Assembly (NCBI RefSeq): GCF_037023725.1
Contig: NZ_CP146077.1
Coordinates: 1,897,001-1,961,000 of the forward strand
Source of the DNA: Pseudomonas bubulae
GTDB taxonomy: Bacteria > Pseudomonadota > Gammaproteobacteria > Pseudomonadales > Pseudomonadaceae
Reading direction: 5' to 3'
Length of the DNA: 64,000 nucleotides
In this document: positions 49,965 through 59,516 of the stretch, piece by piece
Numbering within the stretch: position 1 is the stretch's first letter
Layout of the letters: each line of letters opens with the position of its first letter
The notes under the pieces: generated by a model
What the model was told of the DNA's origin: nothing
Databases searched by the model: none
What the model saw: only the letters and a program-made list of their open reading frames with translations
Translations under genes and position numbers: made by a program

Positions 49965-50093
49965 ACGGACACCGCAGGGTTTTACTGGCAACAGCAAAAT
50001 CCCAACCGCGAATCGCACCCGGCATTTCCGGACTTGTAAACCCAGCCGGTATTGACACCGGCCGATGAACACCTCAATTAGGAGAGATCGACA

Positions 50094-50387
50094 ATGAAGC
50101 TTCGTCCTCTGCATGACCGCGTCGTAATCCGTCGCAGCGAAGAAGAAAAGAAAACCGCTGGTGGTATCGTTCTGCCGGGTTCTGCTGCTGAAAAAGCTAA
50201 CAGCGGTGAAGTGATCGCCGTTGGTACGGGTCGCGTTCTGGACAACGGTGAAGTGCGTGCACTGGCCGTTAAAGTGGGTGACAAGGTTGTGTTCGGCCCT
50301 TACTCCGGCAGCAACACTGTAAAAGTCGACGGCGAAGACCTGTTGGTTATGGCTGAGAACGAGATTCTCGCTGTAATTGAAGGCTGA
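50094..50387 (+). CDS. groES: co-chaperonin GroES
   Basis: A 97-residue Cpn10. [14 protein letters not shown] opens the chain, and the mobile loop [21 protein letters not shown] binds GroEL. It caps the GroEL cage as a heptamer. TTAGGAGAGA gives a strong ribosome site, and groEL follows after 49 bp. Confidence 0.98.
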   Translation: MKLRPLHDRVVIRRSEEEKKTAGGIVLPGSAAEKANSGEVIAVGTGRVLDNGEVRALAVKVGDKVVFGPYSGSNTVKVDGEDLLVMAENEILAVIEG

Positions 50388-50424
50388 TTTCCCGCTCCTT
50401 TTCCCGTTACTACAAAGTATTTAA

Positions 50425-52077
<1,653 letters not shown>

Positions 52078-52097
52078 GCCAGCCTTACCCCGCTACG

Positions 52098-52136
52098 CAA
52101 AAGCCCCGCCTGAGTAATCAGGCGGGGCTTTTTTGT
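52098..52136 (+). terminator. rho-independent terminator of groEL
   Basis: AAAAGCCCCGCC pairs with GGCGGGGCTTTT around TGAGTAATCA, followed by more T residues. Confidence 0.93.
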
Positions 52137-52149
52137 AGGTCTGTTAAAA

Positions 52150-52293
52150 GCCCCTCACCCTAGCCCTCTCCCAGAGGGAGAGGGGCTTGACCGAGCCGAT
52201 GCAGGATTCAACTCAATGCATTCAGGCTGTAGAGGGGCTGGGGTTTGCCCCAATCAGCCCCCTCTCCCTATGGGAGAGGGTTGGGGTGAGGGT
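52150..52293. repeat. dispersed intergenic inverted repeat (CCCTCACCC...GGGTGAGGG type)
   Basis: CCCCTCACCCTAGCCCTCTC at the left end is mirrored by GGGAGAGGGTTGGGGTGAGG at the right end, and inner arms CCAGAGGGAGAGGGG and CCCCCTCTCCCTATGG extend it. Such intergenic palindromes are common in Pseudomonas. It lies between the groEL terminator and the convergent sulfatase-fold gene. Confidence 0.82.
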
Positions 52294-52303
52294 CGTGGGT
52301 CAA

Positions 52304-54253
52304 TTAGCGTTCTGAAACCTGCACATGTCCCTTTTGCGCCGGCTTCCAGCCCAGCAACTGCTGCTTGAAGCCATGACTGGCACCCTGGTAGTAGGCTATT
52401 GCCCGCTCAATCAGCGGATCAGTCGCCGCTACCCGCGATTCAATACTGGTGCTCAGCGCATCATCATGGCGGCGCAGCCCCTGACGCGGACTGAGAATGG
52501 CCAGGTCTTTGCCGTCAAACAAGCCCAGGTGCTGGTAGTTGCCCACGACCACGCGCGGCGGCAGCGGGTTGTCCTGCAACAGGTTGCGGCCAAAGAAGGT
52601 CGACTGGTAATCCAGGTTCAGCAAGCCGAGCAAGGTGGGCGCCAGGTCGATCTGGCTGGCCAGTTGCGAGTTTTCACGGGCGTCGATCAACTTGGGCGCA
52701 TAGATAAACAGCGGGATCTGATAGTTGGTGATCGGCAAGTCTTCCTTGCCGGCACTGCCCGCCGTGTGGTCGGCAACGAAGACGAAAATCGTATTGTCGA
52801 ACCACGGCTTTTTACGCGCATCGTTGAGGAATTGGCCGATGGCGTAGTCGGTGTATTTCACTGCGCCGTCGCGGCCGTTACCCGATTTGATGTCGATCCG
52901 GCCCTCAGGGTAGGTGTAAGGACGGTGGTTGGAGGTGGTCATCAGTTGCAACAAAAACGGTTTTTGTTGCGCGTAATTGGCATCGGCCAGTTTCAGGGTT
53001 TCGCGGTACAAGTCTTCGTCAGCCATGCCCCAGGCATTTTTGAAATGAATATCGGCTTCATTCACGCTGCTTTGGTCGACAACGCGGTAACCGTTGCCGC
53101 TGAAGAAGGCGTTCATATTGTCAAAGTAACCGCGCCCGCCATAGACGAACACGCTGTCATAGCCCACGCCATTGAGCTGCTGGCCCAGGCTGGCAAAGCC
53201 GCTTTCACGGCCGATACGCTTGACGATTGAACGCCCGGGCGTCGGCGGAATGGCCAGGGTAATGGCTTCCAGGCCCCGGTCGGTACGCGTGCCGGTGGCA
53301 TAAAAGTTGTTGAAGTACAGGCTCTCTTTACGCAGCTGATCCAGATTCGGCGTCAGGTTGCGGCCATCACCGTTGCTGCCCAGGTACTTGGCACTGAGGC
53401 TTTCGATGGTCACCAGTACGATATTGGGCTGGCGCACAGCACCCGGGTTATCGATGTTGCGGCGGATATCCAGTGGGTCCTGGCCCACAAAGGTGGCGTT
53501 GGGCTCGGTCAGTTCGGCGCGCAACTGTTTGGCCACTACATCGGTGGGCAGGCTGGCGTAAAACTGCTGGTAGTCCAGCTCGTTGTTACGGAATGCGGCG
53601 AAGAACTGGTAAGGGCCATTGCTCGCCAGTTCATGCTGGTAGGCGTTGCCGCCCTGACCGCGCGGGCTGTCCTGGTCGAGCAGTTGCAGGCTCAGGCCCG
53701 CTACCAGCAGCAGGCCTGCAAAGGTGGCGATACGTCCACCCAGTGTCGGTAGCTCGGCATTCATGGCCGCATTGAACGGTTTACGCACTATCAGGCTCAA
53801 TACAATGGCAGCCAGGGCGATGGCGCTGAGCAGGATGCCGATTGGATAGGATTCCAGTACGTTATTCAGCACTTCATCGGAGTAGACCAGGTAGTCCACG
53901 GCGATAAAGTTGAAACGCACGCCGAACTCATCCCAGAACAGCCACTCGGCCACGCCAGTAAAAAGCATGGCAAACAAGCTGACCGTCAGCAGGCCCTGCA
54001 GGAACCACTGGTGGCCGCGGCGACGCCACAGGGCTGGTGGGCATAACAGCAGATAGCCCCCCAGCGGCACGGCGGCATAGGCTAGAAAGCCAAGGTCGTA
54101 GAGCAAACCAATGCCAAACACGGGCAGCCAGTTGTTGCCGGCCTCTCCCAGGTGTGTAACTAGCAGAACGCCTCGGGTGATTAGAAAGGTCGCCAGCCAA
54201 CAGCCAGTCAACAGCAGGAGATAGCGCATAGGCGCGGTGTGCAGCAGACGCAT
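52304..54253 (-). CDS. LTA-synthase-like membrane phosphoethanolamine/phosphoglycerol transferase
   Basis: A 649-residue protein with about five N-terminal membrane helices (to residue 200) and a periplasmic sulfatase-fold domain. Conserved blocks are NIVLVTIESLSAKYLGS with the metal-binding Glu, YATGTRTDRGLEAITLA with the catalytic Thr region, and VFVADHTAG with the metal ligands Asp and His. Relatives are LtaS, OpgB and OpgE, which move glycerolphosphate or ethanolamine-phosphate to glucans or lipids. The exact product is not known. ATG at 54253 follows AAGGA and starts MRLLHTAPMRYLL; the earlier start at 54340 would overlap the colR promoter area. It is divergent from colR. Confidence 0.83.
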   Translation of the reverse strand: MRLLHTAPMRYLLLLTGCWLATFLITRGVLLVTHLGEAGNNWLPVFGIGLLYDLGFLAYAAVPLGGYLLLCPPALWRRRGHQWFLQGLLTVSLFAMLFTGVAEWLFWDEFGVRFNFIAVDYLVYSDEVLNNVLESYPIGILLSAIALAAIVLSLIVRKPFNAAMNAELPTLGGRIATFAGLLLVAGLSLQLLDQDSPRGQGGNAYQHELASNGPYQFFAAFRNNELDYQQFYASLPTDVVAKQLRAELTEPNATFVGQDPLDIRRNIDNPGAVRQPNIVLVTIESLSAKYLGSNGDGRNLTPNLDQLRKESLYFNNFYATGTRTDRGLEAITLAIPPTPGRSIVKRIGRESGFASLGQQLNGVGYDSVFVYGGRGYFDNMNAFFSGNGYRVVDQSSVNEADIHFKNAWGMADEDLYRETLKLADANYAQQKPFLLQLMTTSNHRPYTYPEGRIDIKSGNGRDGAVKYTDYAIGQFLNDARKKPWFDNTIFVFVADHTAGSAGKEDLPITNYQIPLFIYAPKLIDARENSQLASQIDLAPTLLGLLNLDYQSTFFGRNLLQDNPLPPRVVVGNYQHLGLFDGKDLAILSPRQGLRRHDDALSTSIESRVAATDPLIERAIAYYQGASHGFKQQLLGWKPAQKGHVQVSER

Positions 54254-54456
54254 TAGTTGTTTTTCCTTAAACGCGGGGGTGCGAAAGTGTGCCGGCGCCA
54301 CTGTATTGAGTTTGTGAACCGACAGTAAAAAAAATGTCATTTATGTGAGAGTCGTAACTAAATTGTCTGAGCGCCCTGTGGTGCTGGCCCTGCGGGGTTC
54401 TTGGCCTTAAGCTGCGCGGGCCAAGACGGCCGTAACTGTGAACGGAGAGAGTGCCC

Positions 54457-55140
54457 ATGCGAATTCTATTGGTTGAAGACAACCGCGATATCCTCGCCAA
54501 CCTTGCCGACTACCTGGGTCTCAAGGGCTATACCGTTGACTGTGCGCAAGATGGTTTGTCGGGCCTGCACCTGGCGGCCACCGAGCATTACGACCTGATT
54601 GTGCTCGATATCATGTTGCCCGGCATCGACGGCTACACCCTGTGCAAGCGCCTGCGTGAAGATGCCCGTCGCGATACCCCGGTGATCATGCTGACCGCCC
54701 GCGACCAGTTGGATGACCGCCTGCAAGGCTTCAAGTCAGGTGCCGATGACTATTTGCTAAAACCCTTTGCCCTGTCCGAGCTGGCTGCCCGCATCGAGGC
54801 GGTTTTGCGTCGTGCCCAGGGCGGCGGGCGACGCGAACTGCAGGTCGGCGAGTTGCGTTACGACCTCGATACCCTGGAAGTGACACGCGAAGGCCGTCTG
54901 CTCAAGCTCAATCCGGTGGGCTTGAAATTGCTGGCGGTACTCATGCAGAAAAGCCCCCATGTATTGCGCCGCGAAGTGCTGGAAGAAGCCTTGTGGGGCG
55001 ATGATTGCCCGGACAGCGACAGCCTGCGCAGCCACGTCCACCAATTGCGTCAGGTCATCGACAAGCCGTTCGACAAGCCTCTGTTGCACACCGTACATGG
55101 CGTGGGCTATCGCCTCGCCGAGGTTCGTGATGGAGTTTAG
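54457..55140 (+). CDS. colR: response regulator ColR
   Basis: A 227-residue OmpR/PhoB-family regulator. The receiver domain has acidic residues in LLVEDNRD, the phosphoacceptor Asp51 in LIVLDIMLPG and Lys in YLLKPF. The winged helix covers about residues 125-222. The sequence is almost identical by memory to ColR of P. putida and P. fluorescens. ColR controls envelope-maintenance genes under metal stress and helps root colonisation. It overlaps colS by 11 bp, so the pair is translationally coupled. Confidence 0.93.
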   Translation: MRILLVEDNRDILANLADYLGLKGYTVDCAQDGLSGLHLAATEHYDLIVLDIMLPGIDGYTLCKRLREDARRDTPVIMLTARDQLDDRLQGFKSGADDYLLKPFALSELAARIEAVLRRAQGGGRRELQVGELRYDLDTLEVTREGRLLKLNPVGLKLLAVLMQKSPHVLRREVLEEALWGDDCPDSDSLRSHVHQLRQVIDKPFDKPLLHTVHGVGYRLAEVRDGV

Positions 55141-56410
55141 GCAAAGTCTTTCCCAGCGGATCATCATCGCTTTTGCATTGATGAGCGCGCTGGTGGCAGG
55201 GACATTCGCTGTGGGCATTATTGCCACCGTGCACCTGGTCGAAGAAAAACTCATATCGGCAGGGCTGGGCGGGGATTTGCAGCGCCTGTTGCTGATGGAC
55301 AACGGCGCGGAGTGGAACCATCGCCCCAAGCCGAGCCAGCTGTTTTATTTCAGTGGCGGGCGTGGCGACTTTGCCCTGCCCAAGGACCTGCGTCATCTGG
55401 ATCCGGGCTTTCATGAGGTGTTCCGTGACCAGTTGTCGTATCACGCGATGGTAGAAGTGGTCGATGGCCGGCGTTATGTCCTGCTGCAAGACCAGAGCGA
55501 TTTTGAAGAGCGCGAGCGCGTGTTGTTTGCTGTGGTCGCCGTCGGTTTTGTCCTGGCGCTGGCGCTGGCGGTGTTCCTGGGTTGGACCCTGGCGCGGCGG
55601 GTGATGGCTCCGGTTATCCGTCTGGCACGTCAGGTTCGCCATCGCGATCAGTTACTGGGGCTGGCGCCGCCGTTGGCCCCGGATTATGCGGCCGATGAAG
55701 TGGGCGAGCTGGCAGTGGCGTTCGATGCCACGCTGGGTCGGTTGCGCGACACCCTGACCCGCGAGCGTTTGTTCACCAGTGATGTCAGTCACGAGCTGCG
55801 TACTCCGCTGATGGTGCTGGCCAGTTCCTGCGAGCTGTTGCTGGAAAGCCCGTCGCTGGATCAGCGCAGTCGTTCACAGGTCGAGCGTATTTCCCGTGCC
55901 TGTGAGGAAATGCGCGAACTGGTGCAAACCTTCCTCATGCTGGCCCGTGCCCAGCATGAGGATGCCAACATGTCGCCTACGGTGACCTTGACTACCGTGG
56001 CCGAAGGCCTGATCAGCCTGTGGCGCGAGCCGATTGAAGCTAAGGGTCTTGAGCTGATCTACGACCCCGGCAATCCGCTGGATACCCGTTATAACGCCAC
56101 TTTCCTGCATGCAGTCATGGGCAACTTGTTGCGCAATGCCTTGCACTACACCGACAGCGGGTTTATCCGGCTGACCCTGGAACCCAGCGGTTTTGTGGTG
56201 GAAGACAGCGGCGTGGGCATCCCTGAAGAAAAGCGCCAGGCGATGTTTCAGCCCTTTGTGCGCGGCAGCGAAAAACGCGGTGAAGGCCTGGGGCTTGGCC
56301 TGTCACTGGTGCAGCGCATCTGCGATAGCCAGGGCTGGCGGGTCACACTGACCACCATGGAGCCAAATGGCTGCCGTTTTCGTGTCGAGCTTGGTCCGGC
56401 CGAGGTTTGA
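55130..56410 (+). CDS. colS: sensor histidine kinase ColS
   Basis: A 426-residue membrane kinase. TM1 is at about 10-32, the periplasmic loop at 33-130, TM2 at 131-152, HAMP to about 205, and the H-box SDVSHELRTP has His221. The ATPase domain has the G boxes VEDSGVGIP and GLGLGLSLVQ. The loop keeps the residues reported to sense excess Zn and Fe(III) in P. putida ColS: His35, Glu38, Asp57, His95, Glu96, His105 and the Glu126-x-x-Glu129 pair. Agreement of this numbering supports the ATG at 55130. Confidence 0.93.
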   Translation: MEFRQSLSQRIIIAFALMSALVAGTFAVGIIATVHLVEEKLISAGLGGDLQRLLLMDNGAEWNHRPKPSQLFYFSGGRGDFALPKDLRHLDPGFHEVFRDQLSYHAMVEVVDGRRYVLLQDQSDFEERERVLFAVVAVGFVLALALAVFLGWTLARRVMAPVIRLARQVRHRDQLLGLAPPLAPDYAADEVGELAVAFDATLGRLRDTLTRERLFTSDVSHELRTPLMVLASSCELLLESPSLDQRSRSQVERISRACEEMRELVQTFLMLARAQHEDANMSPTVTLTTVAEGLISLWREPIEAKGLELIYDPGNPLDTRYNATFLHAVMGNLLRNALHYTDSGFIRLTLEPSGFVVEDSGVGIPEEKRQAMFQPFVRGSEKRGEGLGLGLSLVQRICDSQGWRVTLTTMEPNGCRFRVELGPAEV

Positions 56411-56523
56411 AGTCTTTTCTGCGGCTTGCGTTCTGCAGGCCGCACACCCCGAAAGTCTGTACGTAAGTGGCCCTGCGCCAGTACTTTCAACCTGTAAAAC
56501 CTTGAAATGTTTGTATGAATGGT

Positions 56524-56539
56524 CTGACAGAATTTTCAC
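56524..56539 (+). promoter_or_regulatory. ColR-box-like sequence upstream of the LPS operon
   Basis: CTGACAGAATTTTCAC differs in two of 16 positions from the ColR consensus as I recall it (YYNASNNYTTTTTCAC). It is about 70 bp before the methyltransferase start, well placed for activation. Confidence 0.62.
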
Positions 56540-56606
56540 CTGTCCATGACCTGATGCACACGTCCCGCTGATTAAGGTAGTGCTCATTAGCTTCTGGAGC
56601 ACTTGC

Positions 56607-57287
56607 ATGAACTCGATCATCAAACTCAAATTTTCTGAAAAGTACGACCAGCATCACGCTACGCAATACCTGATCAAGCATCAGGACGGCCTGGCCCGAC
56701 GTTTGTCGCACAAGCGCGATGAACAATTGGCGCGTCGCGCTTTGCAGCTGGCAGGCGAACCTCAGGTCGTTCTCGATTTGCCTTGTGGCGCGGGCCGTTT
56801 CTGGCCGTTGCTGGCACAAATGCCAAGCCGCGAGATCATCGGTGCCGATAACTCGGCGTCCATGCTGGAGGTGGCATCTTTGGCCCAACCCGCCGACGTA
56901 GTGAAACGGGTACGGCGCTTGCAGATGTCAGCTTTTGAAATAGATTTGCCTGACAACTCGGTTGACAGTGTTTTTTGCATGCGCTTGTTGCACCACATTG
57001 GCGATGCAAGCCACCGGATGGCTCTATTACGGGAGCTTCATCGCGTTAGCCGGGACAGTGTGATTATCTCATTGTGGGTAGATGGCAATTTTAAGGCCTG
57101 GAAACGCAAGCGTCTCGAGCGTCAACGCGCTGCAGAGGCAGATCAATACGGTTACCAAAATCGTTTTGTGTTACCTGCTGCTACAGTGGAGGCGGAATTC
57201 AAAAAGGCAAGTTTCACCGTTCAGGACCATTTGGACTTTATTCCGCTCTATGCGATGTGGCGGGTTTACGTATTACGAAAGAGATAA
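56607..57287 (+). CDS. class I SAM-dependent methyltransferase of the ColRS-linked LPS operon
   Basis: A 226-residue methyltransferase with the SAM-binding motif VLDLPCGAGRFWPLLA near residue 56. ADNSASMLEVA (motif II) and LPDNSVDSVFCMRLLHHI (motif IV) follow. The acceptor is unknown, but linkage with an LPS core kinase points to a surface glycan. In P. fluorescens this methyltransferase/wapQ operon was described as ColRS-dependent. The frame opens at 56580; ATG at 56607 follows CTGGAG and matches the conserved start MNSIIKLKF. Confidence 0.82.
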   Translation: MNSIIKLKFSEKYDQHHATQYLIKHQDGLARRLSHKRDEQLARRALQLAGEPQVVLDLPCGAGRFWPLLAQMPSREIIGADNSASMLEVASLAQPADVVKRVRRLQMSAFEIDLPDNSVDSVFCMRLLHHIGDASHRMALLRELHRVSRDSVIISLWVDGNFKAWKRKRLERQRAAEADQYGYQNRFVLPAATVEAEFKKASFTVQDHLDFIPLYAMWRVYVLRKR

Positions 57288-57290
57288 CTC

Positions 57291-58007
57291 ATGACCGTTG
57301 ATTTTGTACAGCAATCCCCCTCTGCGACTGAAGACCCATTCGAGTTTTACTGGAATCAGCAAGGCGAATGGGTTGAAGAGCCCAATCAGCGTCGTGGTGG
57401 CGAGAGTGGTGTACAACGGATTCATGATGGTGAAGGGCGCTTGCTCTACGCCAAACGACAGGTGGGGCATACCTACCGTAGCTGGCGTTACCCGCTGGGT
57501 CGCCCGACGGTGTTGCGTGAACAGGATGCGTTGCTGGCCTTGAGCGCTTTGTCGGTTGGTGTGCCGGAGCTGGTGTACTGCGGAGCGCAACAAGCAACAG
57601 ACAAGCAATGGCGTGCATTGCTGGTGACCGTGGGCCTGGAAGGCTTTGTTGAAATCGATAACTGGTACGCCGCCGGTGAGCGCGAGCGCTGCGGTGAAGC
57701 GGTACATGACCGAGTGCTTGAAGCGATAGGCCATACCTTGGCTCGTATGCACCTGGGCCGTTGGCAGCACGGCTGCCTGTACGCCAAACATGTCTTTGTA
57801 CGGGTGACGGGGCAGGGCGAGGGAGCCGAGGTTGACGTGGCTTTGCTGGACCTGGAAAAAAGTCGGCAACGCCTGACGGCCCAAAAAGCCGCTTCCCACG
57901 ATCTTAAACAACTGCGGCGCCATTCGTCGTGGAGTGCTACAGAGTGGGACAGACTGATCTACTTTTATAAAACAGTGTTTGGCAGCGCTATCAAAGGTTT
58001 ACGGTGA
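57291..58007 (+). CDS. inaA: LPS core kinase of the InaA/WapQ family
   Basis: A 238-residue kinase-like protein with the lipopolysaccharide-kinase fold. The motif WQHGCLYAKHVFVRV corresponds to the catalytic loop and LLDLEKSRQRL to the metal-binding DxE. It is believed to phosphorylate heptose of the inner LPS core, which strengthens the outer membrane. The usual HGD is HGC here; as far as I recall this is normal for the InaA subgroup. It starts 3 bp after the methyltransferase. Confidence 0.82.
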   Translation: MTVDFVQQSPSATEDPFEFYWNQQGEWVEEPNQRRGGESGVQRIHDGEGRLLYAKRQVGHTYRSWRYPLGRPTVLREQDALLALSALSVGVPELVYCGAQQATDKQWRALLVTVGLEGFVEIDNWYAAGERERCGEAVHDRVLEAIGHTLARMHLGRWQHGCLYAKHVFVRVTGQGEGAEVDVALLDLEKSRQRLTAQKAASHDLKQLRRHSSWSATEWDRLIYFYKTVFGSAIKGLR

Positions 58008-58228
58008 TGAAGCGAGAAATAGCACGAAGTTTGTTTCTGCTGGGTGCCCTGGTCATTGCTGGCGTGGCGTTTGCCGCATGGGAACAGCCTGTGACTCGAG
58101 TGTTGAGCGGGGCCCAAATAGGGGCTCATTGTCCGTTGCCGCGCGTGGTCAAAGCTGCGGTAGCAACCCGGCCCGACCACGACCTGTTGCTGTTCATGTT
58201 TGGAATGAGCCAGGGGCTGAAGAAGTAA
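58004..58228 (+). CDS. small membrane or secreted protein of unknown function
   Basis: A 74-residue protein starting inside the stop of inaA (ATGA overlap), thus translationally coupled. The N-terminal hydrophobic stretch LFLLGALVIAGVAFAAW is a signal peptide or a single membrane anchor. A single Cys in AHCPLPRVV and the hydrophobic LLLFMFGMS end are notable. Coupling to the LPS operon suggests a helper in LPS modification. No domain is recognised; a similar small gene follows inaA in P. aeruginosa (PA4377), from memory. Confidence 0.68.
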   Translation: MMKREIARSLFLLGALVIAGVAFAAWEQPVTRVLSGAQIGAHCPLPRVVKAAVATRPDHDLLLFMFGMSQGLKK

Positions 58229-58262
58229 TAGCCAAGTCCCTGTAGCAGTTGACGAGCCGTGC

Positions 58263-58368
58263 GAGGCTACGTCCGGCTGCGCAGCAGTCGTAAAGCCATC
58301 CAGCGTTGGTGTATCTGATACACCGTGATCTTTGGGTTTACGACTGCTGCGCAGCCGGACGCAGCCTC
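58263..58368. repeat. long inverted repeat with nested palindrome
   Basis: Two 32-bp arms with one mismatch face each other, starting GAGGCTACGTCCGG and ending CCGGACGCAGCCTC. A second palindrome, GGTGTATCTGATACACC, sits in the centre (58308-58324). It fills the gap between convergent genes and resembles other dispersed Pseudomonas intergenic repeats. Confidence 0.85.
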
Positions 58369-58404
58369 TTTCCTTAGGCAGCGACTACAAGTGTTTCTGC
58401 AGCT

Positions 58405-59502
58405 CTACATGATATGCAAATGGTTGTCCCAAAGCCCCGAGGGTAAATCCAATGGCTTGGCTATCAGCTCGCTCTGACGGCAATCGTAGAAACGGCAACG
58501 GCCCTGGCCGGACGTAACCACAAAGCCATCCTCCACTGCACCCACCCCAGCACAATCCGGTAATGGCGCATCCAGGCGCAGCACGCCACTGTCCAGGTCC
58601 CAGATAAAGAACCGATTGCCCCGCGGAGCCGTCAGCGCAACCAGACGCAACTCGCTGTGAACCGCGACACTGGCGGTGTAATGGCCCATGGCGCGCAGTT
58701 GCTGCTCGGCCACCGGGAAGGGTTCAAATGGCTGGCCGGGACGCTTGATGGCCAACAGTTCCGACAACTCATGGGCATCCCCCATAAATTGCTGGCAAGC
58801 GACGATGGTGCCGTCACTGGCAATGCCCAAATGGCGCACACTGTTCATTTGCTGGCTCAGGGTTTCCTGGCTGATCAGGCTGCCATCACGGTGCATCAGC
58901 ACCAGGCTGGGTTCCATCGCGTTCAGGTTCATTTCGACCCGGCTTTCGGCTTCGGTACGAATACCGCCGTTGGCCACCACCAGTGTTTCACCGTCAGGCA
59001 TCCACGACACCTGATGCGGGCCGACGCCGTGGGTGGGAATTTCACCGCTGTGGATCAGGCGCTCGCCTTCAAAGCGATAAACCCCAAGCAAGCCACGGCC
59101 CGGATCAGTGGTGTCGTTTTCAGTGGTGTACAGCCACTCGCCGTCTTTATGGATGACCGCGTGCCCATAAAAATGCCTGTTGGGCCGGGACGTCAGGGTT
59201 TGCAGCAACTCCCCGTCTGTCAGGCTGATCAGGTAGCTTTCGGTACCGGGGCGCCGCGCCACGAACAGGGCAATGGGCAGTGTCGGATGGTTAATGATGT
59301 CATGGCAGCGCTGGCCGACCCGGGTGCTGAACACCTGAGTGCCATCCAGACGATAACCAACAGCCAGGTGATTGCCGTCTGCATCGTCGCGGGCACTCAG
59401 CAGCAACGGGCTTTGGCCTTTCTGTTTAAACAGTGACCAACCGCCCAGCGTGATTGCACTGAGCAATAAGCCACCAAGCTTGAGTGCTTGCCTGCGCATC
59501 AT
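58405..59502 (-). CDS. DUF1513 beta-propeller-like exported protein
   Basis: A 365-residue protein with an N-terminal signal of RRQALKLGG type that could be a Tat signal (two Arg followed by LGGLLLSAITLGGW). The remainder consists of repeated blades with motifs such as HPTLPIALFVARRPG and HQVSWMPDGETLVVANGGI. It belongs to DUF1513. In P. aeruginosa the same gene follows the imelysin gene in an iron-linked cluster. The start is one of two adjacent ATGs (59502 or 59499) after AAGGAAGG. It is the last gene of the cluster. Confidence 0.78.
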   Translation of the reverse strand: MMRRQALKLGGLLLSAITLGGWSLFKQKGQSPLLLSARDDADGNHLAVGYRLDGTQVFSTRVGQRCHDIINHPTLPIALFVARRPGTESYLISLTDGELLQTLTSRPNRHFYGHAVIHKDGEWLYTTENDTTDPGRGLLGVYRFEGERLIHSGEIPTHGVGPHQVSWMPDGETLVVANGGIRTEAESRVEMNLNAMEPSLVLMHRDGSLISQETLSQQMNSVRHLGIASDGTIVACQQFMGDAHELSELLAIKRPGQPFEPFPVAEQQLRAMGHYTASVAVHSELRLVALTAPRGNRFFIWDLDSGVLRLDAPLPDCAGVGAVEDGFVVTSGQGRCRFYDCRQSELIAKPLDLPSGLWDNHLHIM

Positions 59503-59516
59503 CGAACCTTCCTTTA

